From: Rhizobium lentis | Lineage (GTDB): Bacteria; Pseudomonadota; Alphaproteobacteria; Rhizobiales; Rhizobiaceae | Reading direction: 5' to 3' | Assembly (NCBI RefSeq): GCF_014200175.1 | Contig: NZ_JACHBD010000020.1 | Coordinates: forward strand, 1 to 53,169 | DNA length: 53,169 bases | In this document: piece by piece, positions 46,060-53,169 of the stretch | Layout: every line of letters starts with the position of its first letter | Numbering within the stretch: position 1 is the stretch's first letter | Translations under genes and position numbers: made by a program | The notes under the pieces: generated by a model | What the model saw: the letters and a program-made list of their open reading frames with translations, nothing else | Database searches by the model: none | Told to the model about the DNA's origin: nothing

Positions 46060-47463
46060 GTGACCATCAACATTAAGGACATCGCTGAAAAGGACCGCAA
46101 CTCGGTCCTGCATCCGTTCACGCAGCTGAAGGATTTTGCCAGCGGCAAGCTTGGCGAACCAACGATCGTCGAGACGGGCAAGGGAATTCGCATTCAGGAT
46201 GCGTACGGCAATCAGCTGATCGACGGCTTTGCCGGCCTCTATTGCGTCAATGTCGGCTATGGCCGCACCGAGGTTGCCGAGGCGATCTCGCGTCAGGCCT
46301 ACCGGTTGGCCTATTACCACTCCTACGCTGCCCACACGACCGACGAGCTGGCGATCCTCTCCGATCGCCTCGTCAAGATGGCGCCGGGCAAGATGAGCAA
46401 GGTGTTTTATGGCATGTCCGGCTCGGACGCCAACGAGACCCAGGCCAAGCTCGTCTGGTACTACAACAACCTGCGTGGCAAGCCGACCAAGAAGAAGATC
46501 ATCTCGCGCGAACGCGGCTATCACGGCTGCAGCGTGGTATCTGGATCGATGACCGGCATGAGCTTCTACCATGACCATATGGATCTGCCGCTGCCGCAGA
46601 TCGACCACACCGGTGTTCCGCACCACTACTGGGGTGCCAATCCCGGCGAGACGGAGCGGGAATTCTCGGCCCGTCGTGCCGCCGAGCTCGACGAGATGAT
46701 CGAGACGCTCGGTCCCGACAATGTCGGCGCCTTCATCGCCGAGCCGGTGCTTGGTACTGGTGGCATCACGCCGCCGCCGGAAGGCTATTGGGAAGCGATC
46801 CAGGCTGTGCTGAAGAAGCACGACGTGCTTTTGATCGCCGACGAAGTGATCACCGGCTTTGGCCGCACCGGATCGATGTTCGGCTCGCAGCATTACGGCA
46901 TCGAACCGGATCTGATCACCGTCGCCAAGGGTCTGACCTCAGCCTATTTCCCGCTCTCGGCGGCGATTGTCGGTGAGAAGGTCTACAAGGTCATGGAAGA
47001 CGGAGCTGACAAGGTCGGCGCCTTCTCGCACGGCTACACCTATTCCGGTCACCCAATTGGTGCGGCCGCTGCAAACGCGGTGCTCGACATCGTCGAGCAG
47101 GAAGACCTGCCTGGCAACGCCCGCGAAGTTGGCGCCTATTTCCAGGCCCAGCTGAAGGAGAAGTTCGCACAGCTGCCGATCGTCGGTGAAGTCCGCGGCG
47201 TTGGCCTGATGGGCGCCCTCGAATTCGTTGGCGACCGCGAGAACAAGAAGCGCTTCGATCCGTCGCTGAAGGTCGGTGCTCGCGTCTCCAAGGCCGCCCG
47301 CGACCGTGGTCTCATCGCCCGTGCCATGCCGCATGGCGACATTCTCGGGTTCTCGCCGCCATTGGTTGTCACCAAGGCTGAGATCGACGAGATCGTCTCC
47401 ATTGCCGAAAAGGCCGTGCGCTCCGTGATGGACGACCTCGTCCGCGACGGCCAGAAGATCTGA
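46060..47463 (+). CDS. Class III aminotransferase (omega-amino acid/diaminobutyrate type)
   Basis: The 467-residue product shows the PLP fold type I signature of class III aminotransferases: AEPVLGTGGITPPPEGYW, LIADEVITGFGRTGSMF, and the PLP lysine in TVAKGLTSAYFPLSA. These enzymes move the distal amino group of omega-amino acids or diamines. I chose the GTG at 46060 because AAGGAAG lies close upstream; the GTG at 46030 has no such signal. The codons look more GC-rich than those of the importer genes, suggesting a different origin. In the ectoine route the DoeD-like transaminase turns diaminobutyrate into aspartate semialdehyde; here this is a plausible role, not a proven one. Confidence 0.9.
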   Translation: MTINIKDIAEKDRNSVLHPFTQLKDFASGKLGEPTIVETGKGIRIQDAYGNQLIDGFAGLYCVNVGYGRTEVAEAISRQAYRLAYYHSYAAHTTDELAILSDRLVKMAPGKMSKVFYGMSGSDANETQAKLVWYYNNLRGKPTKKKIISRERGYHGCSVVSGSMTGMSFYHDHMDLPLPQIDHTGVPHHYWGANPGETEREFSARRAAELDEMIETLGPDNVGAFIAEPVLGTGGITPPPEGYWEAIQAVLKKHDVLLIADEVITGFGRTGSMFGSQHYGIEPDLITVAKGLTSAYFPLSAAIVGEKVYKVMEDGADKVGAFSHGYTYSGHPIGAAAANAVLDIVEQEDLPGNAREVGAYFQAQLKEKFAQLPIVGEVRGVGLMGALEFVGDRENKKRFDPSLKVGARVSKAARDRGLIARAMPHGDILGFSPPLVVTKAEIDEIVSIAEKAVRSVMDDLVRDGQKI

Positions 47464-47470
47464 CGGATAA

Positions 47471-47545
47471 GCGGTCGGCGAGGCCCGACCGCACCCAATA
47501 GGATCCACGAAATTGAGAGCAGGGCAGGGAATTCTCCTTGCCCTG
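47471..47545 (+). other. Two hairpins between the aminotransferase and dehydrogenase genes
   Basis: GCGGTCGG (47471-47478) pairs with CCGACCGC (47485-47492), eight bases past the aminotransferase stop. A second, imperfect hairpin pairs CAGGGCA at 47520 with TGCCCTG ending at 47545. No T run follows either. They may act as mRNA processing or partial-termination elements that set expression of the two genes differently. Confidence 0.45.
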
Positions 47546-47604
47546 GCGGAGAAACTCTGCCCGTCGCACAGATGGCGCATCACCACGCAAGAGGAAGCCG
47601 GCCT

Positions 47605-49014
47605 ATGACCGCTGCCAAACTTCATATCACCACCAGCTTGGCGCCGATCACCGTCCATAGCCCCTTTGACGGGTCTGTTTTGGGAACGGTTGACGCCACG
47701 GATGCGAGCGAGATTAACGAACTTCTAGCCCGTGCCCGGCGCGGGGCGGAGCTTTCCGGGAAGCTGCCGCGTCACAAGCGTGCGAGCATCCTCGAAGGGG
47801 CTGCTCAGATCATCGAAAGCCGCCGCGAGGCGTTTGCCGAAACCATCGTGCGCGAGGCAGGCAAGACCATCATCCAGGCGCGCAAGGAAGTGCTTCGCTG
47901 CGTCAATACGCTAAAACTGTCCGCCGAAGAGGCTAAGCGCAACGCCGGCGAGATCGTCCCGTTTGACGCCTACGTCGGATCCGAACAGCGCCAGGGTTGG
48001 TTCACGCGAGAGCCGCTCGGCATCATTACCGCCATTACGCCCTACAACGATCCGCTGAACCTGGTCGCCCACAAGCTTGGTCCGGCGATCGCCGGCGGCA
48101 ATTCGGTGTTGCTGAAGCCATCGAACCTGACGCCGTTCTCGGCAATCAATCTTGTTGACGCTCTTGTGGAAGCCGGCCTGCCACCGGAGATCATTACTGT
48201 CGTTCACGGTGACAGAGAACTCGTTACAGCATTGGTTGCTGCACGGGACGTGCGCATGGTCTCGTTCACTGGTGGCTTTGCCACAGGAGAAGCGATCAGC
48301 CGCAAGGCGGGCCTAAAGAAACTCGCGATGGAGCTTGGCGGCAATGCCCCGGTCATCGTCATGAACGACTGCGACTTCGACAAGGCGGTTGAAGGCTGCG
48401 TCTCCGGCGCCTTTTGGGCCGCCGGCCAGAATTGCATCGGCGCCCAGCGTGTTCTGGTCCAGGCAGAACTCTACGAGCGCTTCCGCGATGCCTTTGTGGC
48501 GGCGACGAATAAGCTCACGGCCGGCGATCCGCTCAAGCAGGACACGGATGTCGGCCCGATGATCTCGAAGGAAGTGGCCGAACGCACCGAAGCTGCTGTC
48601 AACGACGCCATTGCCGCCGGCGCCAAGCTGCTCTGCGGTCATAAACGCGAAGGGTCGCTCTATCAGCCGACGGTGCTGGAAGGTACGCCGGTGACCTGCC
48701 GCCTGTGGCACGAGGAAGTGTTTGCGCCTGTGGTCATGCTTGCGCCGTTCGCCACGCTCGACGAAGCGGTCGAATTGGCCAATGAACCCGAGTACAGCCT
48801 GCATGCCGGTATCTTCACCGGCAACCTCAATGTCGCACTGGAAGCCGCAAATCGGATCGAGGCGGGCGGGGTGATGATCAACGATAGCTCGGACTACCGC
48901 TTCGACGCCATGCCGTTTGGCGGCTCCAAATACGGCTCCATGGGCCGTGAAGGCGTGCGCTTCGCCTACGAAGAAATGACCCAGCCGAAGGTCGTCTGCC
49001 TCAACAGAGGGTGA
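47605..49014 (+). CDS. Aldehyde dehydrogenase (Ssd/DoeC-like position)
   Basis: The 469-residue protein contains the NAD-binding and catalytic features of the aldehyde dehydrogenase superfamily: TPYNDPLNLVAHKLGPAIAG, SFTGGFATGEAI, ELGGNAPVIV (general base glutamate) and AAGQNCIGAQR (nucleophile Cys). The ATG at 47605 has AGAGGAAG upstream and avoids the histidine-rich leader of the longer frame from 47572. It lies just after the aminotransferase and would oxidise the semialdehyde it makes, for example aspartate semialdehyde to aspartate. The exact aldehyde is inferred. Confidence 0.9.
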   Translation: MTAAKLHITTSLAPITVHSPFDGSVLGTVDATDASEINELLARARRGAELSGKLPRHKRASILEGAAQIIESRREAFAETIVREAGKTIIQARKEVLRCVNTLKLSAEEAKRNAGEIVPFDAYVGSEQRQGWFTREPLGIITAITPYNDPLNLVAHKLGPAIAGGNSVLLKPSNLTPFSAINLVDALVEAGLPPEIITVVHGDRELVTALVAARDVRMVSFTGGFATGEAISRKAGLKKLAMELGGNAPVIVMNDCDFDKAVEGCVSGAFWAAGQNCIGAQRVLVQAELYERFRDAFVAATNKLTAGDPLKQDTDVGPMISKEVAERTEAAVNDAIAAGAKLLCGHKREGSLYQPTVLEGTPVTCRLWHEEVFAPVVMLAPFATLDEAVELANEPEYSLHAGIFTGNLNVALEAANRIEAGGVMINDSSDYRFDAMPFGGSKYGSMGREGVRFAYEEMTQPKVVCLNRG

Positions 49015-49123
49015 TGGTAGGATTGGGCCAGTGCTGCTCAGGCTTGGCGATCCTGAGTGAGGCCAAGCACCAATTTGCAGGAACGCGCTTTTATTTGGTG
49101 AAGAGATCAACTGTTGAGGCAAC

Positions 49124-50425
49124 ATGTCTAACGTCAATCGGATTGAACATGATCCACTCGGCCCTGTCAGCGTGCCGGCGGATCGCTATTACGGGGCCCA
49201 GACCGCCAGAGCGCTCGGCAATTTCCCGATCTCGGGAATCCCAATCAAAAGCATGCCGTTCGTCTTACAGGCGCTCGCCCATGTGAAGATGGCCGCCGCG
49301 CAAGCGAATTGTGACGAAGGTTTGCTGCCCACCGAAAAGCGTGACGCGATAGTTCTGGCTTGCGAGGAAGTGTTGGCCGGCAAGCACGAGGACGAATTTC
49401 TCGTCGATGTATTCCAAGGTGGAGCGGGCACTTCCACCAATATGAACATGAATGAGGTGCTGGCCAACCGTGCAAGCGAGCTGCTCGGTGGCGTGCGGGG
49501 TGAGGGGCGTGTCGTACATCCAAATGACGACGTAAACCGATCTCAGTCAACGAACGATGCCTACGCAACTGCCGTAAGGCTCTCTGTTATTCCGGCCAGC
49601 CGGAATTTAAGGGATGCGCTTGGCGCTCTCGCCGAAGCACTTCACATCAAAGCGGAAGAATTTGCAGAGATTCGCAAGCTCGGGCGGACACAGTTGCAGG
49701 ACGCTGTTCCTATGACGCTCGGACAAGAGTTCGCAGCTTTTGCAACAACCATTCTGGAAGATTGCCAGCGCCTAGAAGAAACGGAGCAACTGTTCCTGGA
49801 GGTTAACCTCGGCGGCACGGCAATTGGGACAGGCATCGCAGCTACGCCATCCTATCGTGCACGCGCGCTCGAAAACTTGTGCCGCAACTTGCAATTGCCG
49901 GTGGTCGGCGCAAAAGACCTCCTGGAGGCAAGCTGGGACATGGGCGCATTTATGCTTCACATGGGGCTTTTGAAAAGAATTGCAGCCAAACTTTCAAAGA
50001 TCGCCAACGACTTCCGATTGCTGTCAAGCGGTCCGCGCGGTGGTCTCGGCGAGATCATCCTCCCAGCGCTTCAACCTGGTTCGTCGCTGATGCCCGGAAA
50101 GGTCAATCCCGTCGCAGCCGAGGCATTAAACCAGGTATGCTTCTTCGTCTATGGGTTGGACACAACGGTTGGTATGGCCGCCGAAGCCGGGCAATTGCAG
50201 CTCAACGCAATGGAGCCGGTGATTATCTTCAGCATCCACAACGCCTCCGAACTTCTTCGTAAAGCAGTGGCGACCTTCACCAACACCTGCGTCGCAGGGG
50301 TACAAGCTGACGCGGCGCGGTGCGGGTCGAATCTGAAGAGCAGCACGGCATTCGCAACCGAGCTCGTAACCTCGATCGGATACGAAGCGGCGGCTGAACT
50401 GGTGAAAGAGAGGTTGGCCGGTTGA
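49124..50425 (+). CDS. aspA: Aspartase/fumarase superfamily ammonia-lyase
   Basis: The 433-residue product has the superfamily signature GSSLMPGKVNPV (about 325-336), STNMNMNEV and HPNDDVNRSQSTND blocks, all present in class II aspartases and fumarases. It most resembles aspartate ammonia-lyases, which release fumarate and ammonia from L-aspartate; fumarase or another superfamily member is not excluded. The start ATG at 49124 is 109 bases after the dehydrogenase. Its place after aspartate-forming enzymes suggests it channels the carbon into the TCA cycle. Confidence 0.85.
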   Translation: MSNVNRIEHDPLGPVSVPADRYYGAQTARALGNFPISGIPIKSMPFVLQALAHVKMAAAQANCDEGLLPTEKRDAIVLACEEVLAGKHEDEFLVDVFQGGAGTSTNMNMNEVLANRASELLGGVRGEGRVVHPNDDVNRSQSTNDAYATAVRLSVIPASRNLRDALGALAEALHIKAEEFAEIRKLGRTQLQDAVPMTLGQEFAAFATTILEDCQRLEETEQLFLEVNLGGTAIGTGIAATPSYRARALENLCRNLQLPVVGAKDLLEASWDMGAFMLHMGLLKRIAAKLSKIANDFRLLSSGPRGGLGEIILPALQPGSSLMPGKVNPVAAEALNQVCFFVYGLDTTVGMAAEAGQLQLNAMEPVIIFSIHNASELLRKAVATFTNTCVAGVQADAARCGSNLKSSTAFATELVTSIGYEAAAELVKERLAG

Positions 50426-50498
50426 TTCATATGTTTGATCGTAAAACTAGAAATCAAGCCGCGCATAGTTAGTACGTTCCCCGCCTCCCAGGGCACTT

Positions 50499-50535
50499 GG
50501 CTGTCGCCGACTATGTGTCGGCGGCAGCCCCTTTA
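50499..50535 (+). terminator. GC-rich hairpin after the aspartase gene
   Basis: GGCTGTCGCCGAC (50499-50511) and GTCGGCGGCAGCC (50517-50529) form a 13-pair stem with one wobble and a 5-base loop, followed by CCTTT. It is a plausible intrinsic terminator that would separate transcription of the aspartase from the EutB/EutC genes. Confidence 0.6.
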
Positions 50536-50750
50536 TCTTCGTGGAGTTGACGCGCACTGACTTCTCGGTTGCGAAGCTGGCGGTGTGAGGCGCGTCCGAC
50601 CTTCTCGAAGCCTTGGTTGGATCATGGGCCGAGCTGATCGTTCGCAAGTGTTGCGAGATGGGAGTCCTAGCACACGGCTGGGTATTCCATTGTCGGCGTC
50701 ACATATTTGGACTGGATGAGCATCGTTTGATTATGAAAGGGAGCATCTCC

Positions 50751-51737
50751 ATGATTGATATTAGCGCAATCGAAAATGCGCGCGGGCGCATTAAGAAGCA
50801 CATCGAACCGGCACCATTCGTATGCTCCGCGGTGCTCTCGGAAATCTGCGGCGTAACGATCCATCTCAAGCTTGAACATCACCAAACTACAGGCAGTTTC
50901 AAGATACGCGGGGCAACCAATGCTATTATGAGGCTCAGTGAAGCAGAGCGGGTTCGAGGAGTCGTCGCCGTTTCAACGGGCAATCATGGTCGGGCTTTGG
51001 CTCATGCAGCCCGTGCTGTGGGTTCCAAGGCCACAATCTGCATGTCTAAGCTGGTGCCCGAGAACAAGGTTTCCGAAATCCGGCGGCTTGGAGCTGATGT
51101 GCGCATTATCGGAAACTCGCAGGATGAGGCCCAAGAGGAAGTCGACCGCCTTGTGCGCGATGATGGGCTCGCTCTGCTGCCGCCCTTCGACCATCCGGAT
51201 ATTATTGCTGGACAGGGGACAATTGGCCTCGAGATCATTGAAGGAATTCCCGATGTGGCTACCATTCTTGTACCCGTTTCGGGCGGCGGCCTAGCCGCGG
51301 GGGTAGCTGCGGCAGTGAAAGCTTTGCAGCCACAGGCGCGAGTGATAGGGGTCAGCATGAAGCGCGGCGCCGCGATGAAGGCGAGTCTCGATGCCGGTCA
51401 CCCAGTACTGGTGGAAGAAGTTCGCACGCTTGCCGACGCGCTCGGTGGTGGCATCGGGCTCGACAATAAACTGACTTTCGCCATGTGTCGGACCCTGCTG
51501 GATGACTTTGTAGTGCTGAGCGAGAGCGAGATCGCAGCCGGTATTCGCCATGCATATGAGAAAGAACGTGAAGTCATCGAGGGCTCCGGAGCTGTTGGCT
51601 TGGGCGCGTTGCTCGCGGGTAAGATAGCCGGATTGCATGGGCCGGTCGCGGTTCTGCTTACAGGACGCAACATCGATATGGAACTGCATCGCCGGATCAT
51701 ATGTGGGATTAACAATCCGATTGAGGGAGAGAACTAA
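50751..51737 (+). CDS. eutB: Threonine dehydratase-like PLP enzyme, EutB type
   Basis: The 328-residue product is a fold type II PLP enzyme: TTGSFKIRGATNA holds the PLP lysine, VVAVSTGNHGRALAHAAR the phosphate/substrate loop, and LVPVSGGGLAAGVAAAV the glycine loop that binds the PLP phosphate. It resembles threonine/serine dehydratases but in this setting (next to EutC) matches EutB, which acts on hydroxyectoine with EutA and EutC in described loci. The ATG at 50751 has AAAGGGAG upstream; earlier in-frame starts (50613, 50733) are less likely. It is coupled to the next gene by a TAATG overlap. Confidence 0.85.
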   Translation: MIDISAIENARGRIKKHIEPAPFVCSAVLSEICGVTIHLKLEHHQTTGSFKIRGATNAIMRLSEAERVRGVVAVSTGNHGRALAHAARAVGSKATICMSKLVPENKVSEIRRLGADVRIIGNSQDEAQEEVDRLVRDDGLALLPPFDHPDIIAGQGTIGLEIIEGIPDVATILVPVSGGGLAAGVAAAVKALQPQARVIGVSMKRGAAMKASLDAGHPVLVEEVRTLADALGGGIGLDNKLTFAMCRTLLDDFVVLSESEIAAGIRHAYEKEREVIEGSGAVGLGALLAGKIAGLHGPVAVLLTGRNIDMELHRRIICGINNPIEGEN

Positions 51738-52729
51738 TGCCGTTGATCAAGATAGTCGCGGAGCGCGAGCTCAGACGAACCGTACCGCTTGACCAAGTTG
51801 CCGTGCAATGCGTCGAGGATGCATTCCATTCCCTTGCGACGAAAACCGTAGCAATGCCGCCAATTCTACGCCTCGACATAAAAGACCATGGGGGTGAGGT
51901 CGACGTCAAAACGGCGTACGTCCAAGGCCTCGATGGATTTGCCGTTAAAATCAGCCCCGGGTTCTTTGACAATCCAAAACTCGGCCTCCCGAGTACGAAC
52001 GGCTTGATGGTGCTGCTCTCCAGCAAAACCGGTTTGCTCCAAGCACTATTGTTGGACAACGGCTACTTGACGAATGTTCGCACCGCAGCTGCAGGTGCGG
52101 TCGCAGCAAAGTATCTTGCACGAAATGACGCTTCCGTGGCCGCGATCCTGGGTGCGGGAATTCAGGCAAAACTGCAGCTGCAGGCGCTCACACTGGTACG
52201 GCCCATTCGCGAGGCTCGCATTTGGGCGCGGAATGCGGCAAAGGCTGAAGACCTTGCGCGCGAGCTCTCTGAAGAACTGGGCATTCCCGTGAGGGCGTGC
52301 GTGGATCCGAGGGAGGCCGTGGCTGGCTCCCATATCATCGTCACGACGACGCCGGCCACTCAGCCAATTTTGAGCGCCAGTTGGCTGGAGTCCGGACAGC
52401 ACATTACCGCCATGGGATCAGACGCCGAACACAAGAATGAACTGGATCCGAATATGATTGTCCAAGCGGATCTCTATGTCGCCGATAGCCTGAACCAGAC
52501 GCGCACCCTTGGAGAACTGCATCACGCAATCTCTGCTGGCTTAGTCGCGGCCGACGCTAGTTTCCCAGAACTTGGTGAGATTATCGCTGGAAAAAATGCG
52601 GGCCGTTCGAACGACCTTCAGATCACGATCGCCGATCTAACTGGTACCGGCATTCAGGACACTGCTATCGCAACGCTTGCCTTTGGACTAGCAGAGTCCA
52701 CGGGGACTGGGTCGTCGTTCGAGAGCTGA
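51737..52729 (+). CDS. eutC: Ornithine cyclodeaminase/mu-crystallin family protein, EutC type
   Basis: The 330-residue product has LTNVRTAAAGAVAAKYLARN and the NAD-binding turn AAILGAGIQAKLQLQAL, both typical of the ornithine cyclodeaminase/mu-crystallin family. It starts in the last base of the eutB stop codon, so translation is coupled. In ectoine loci EutC works with EutB on hydroxylated substrate; other family members reduce imines or deaminate ornithine. With EutB here it suggests that a hydroxylated or cyclic diamino acid is used. Confidence 0.87.
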   Translation: MPLIKIVAERELRRTVPLDQVAVQCVEDAFHSLATKTVAMPPILRLDIKDHGGEVDVKTAYVQGLDGFAVKISPGFFDNPKLGLPSTNGLMVLLSSKTGLLQALLLDNGYLTNVRTAAAGAVAAKYLARNDASVAAILGAGIQAKLQLQALTLVRPIREARIWARNAAKAEDLARELSEELGIPVRACVDPREAVAGSHIIVTTTPATQPILSASWLESGQHITAMGSDAEHKNELDPNMIVQADLYVADSLNQTRTLGELHHAISAGLVAADASFPELGEIIAGKNAGRSNDLQITIADLTGTGIQDTAIATLAFGLAESTGTGSSFES

Positions 52730-53169
52730 GCACGGAATAGGAGGCGACTCCTGTCGAAGAGTCCTGATCGGATTGCCTTCGCAAACGCGTGGGCGAGTGT
52801 GATCTTGCCGATCAATTCGCCCACGAAAAACAATTAGCCGCATCGCAGAATGTAGTGTGTCCGAGAGCTCCGGGGGTTCACTGCCAGGGTACGTGACGTG
52901 GACCGCACTGGCAGCGCCCTGGCAAAACTCCTCACACCGCTAAGCAGCTCGTCTCGTCGCAGAGCCCGTTTCGCCGAAAGAACCACTAGATCCATGACAG
53001 GACAATAAACGACATGGCAGACGAAAAGCATGGATCTGTCCGAGGAAATCAGGCTGGCGCGTATGATACCGTCGGAAAGCGGTGTTCTCCTGCCATATTG
53101 ACCAAGTGCGGTAGGCGATTCTGAGAGCTACCGCCTGCGGCATTGATGGCAGGAATGCGCCAATTGCAG
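52730..53169. other. No gene recognised at the right edge
   Basis: Past eutC, about 440 bases contain only short frames without family resemblance. The repeated CCAGGG/CCCTGG and GGACCGCACTGGCAG-type sequence near 52890-52930 could be worn transposon or terminator sequence. Confidence 0.35.

Noticed and set aside
45964..46893. 309-residue minus-strand frame opposite the aminotransferase
   Set aside because: The plus-strand frame has all class III aminotransferase motifs; the antisense frame lacks any and has histidine/arginine-rich composition.
1..53169. CRISPR array, nod box, nifA/sigma-54 promoters, tRNA or rRNA genes
   Set aside because: I looked for regularly spaced repeats, nod-box-like sequence, TGGCAC-N5-TTGC and cloverleaf or rRNA motifs and found none I could support.
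1..53169. CAATTGGC at the left edge and its reverse complement at the right edge
   Set aside because: Only eight bases match, which is easily chance; the edges are probably just where the window was cut.

Overview
The window reads as an accessory replicon of an alphaproteobacterium of the Rhizobiaceae, most likely a large (possibly symbiotic) plasmid. The basis is family-level recognition of the genes: two spermidine/putrescine-class ABC importers, eut/doe-type catabolic enzymes, an AsnC regulator, and a dense mix of decayed insertion sequences (IS66, IS110, IS3, IS256, IS21, group II intron) with broken metabolic genes. No replication, nod, nif, rRNA or tRNA gene was seen, so genus and replicon type are inference.

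Region 1 (1-6.6 kb) holds two paralogous ATP-grasp ligase-like genes facing opposite ways, 533-1843 (-) and 5376-6617 (+). The second follows a TauD-type dioxygenase (4399-5280) and may be co-transcribed with it. Between them is a graveyard of transposon pieces with several strong inverted repeats.

Region 2 (6.6-10.3 kb) is decay: IS3 and IS256 pieces, a broken gabD-like aldehyde dehydrogenase, and the remains of a D-alanine catabolic locus (Lrp-type regulator, alanine racemase with frameshifts, the first codons of a dadA-like dehydrogenase), cut off by an IS21 remnant.

Region 3 (10.4-24.4 kb) is a defence island. An apparently intact, closely packed plus-strand set encodes a 1290-residue protein (Mrr-like nuclease motif, helical TPR-like repeats, PIN-like region), a small possible DNA-binding protein, a 963-residue adenine methyltransferase, a PD-(D/E)XK nuclease candidate and a HEPN/RES-type protein split by a one-base frameshift. 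It is followed by a frameshifted AbiJ-like gene, an intact AbiE toxin-antitoxin pair with a repeat-rich operator, and an ABC-three-component-like system whose ATPase gene is cut short. The five-gene set is the best candidate for an undescribed system.

Region 4 (24.4-29.4 kb) holds remnants of citrate synthase, isocitrate lyase and a second gabD, a frameshifted 2-hydroxyacid dehydrogenase and an intact serine beta-lactamase-like hydrolase.

Region 5 (30-52.7 kb) is a large catabolic module. On the minus strand are two ABC importers of different architecture, three M24 (creatinase/ectoine hydrolase-like) enzymes, an Asp/Glu racemase-family protein and an M20 amidohydrolase. Divergently on the plus strand are an AsnC regulator, a class III aminotransferase, an aldehyde dehydrogenase, an aspartase-family lyase, an EutB-like PLP enzyme and an EutC-like ornithine cyclodeaminase homologue. 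The gene content parallels ectoine/hydroxyectoine breakdown (ring opening, deacetylation, transamination, oxidation to aspartate, then fumarate), but the importers and deacylase belong to other families than in described ectoine loci, so the true substrate may be a related N-acylated or cyclic amino acid.
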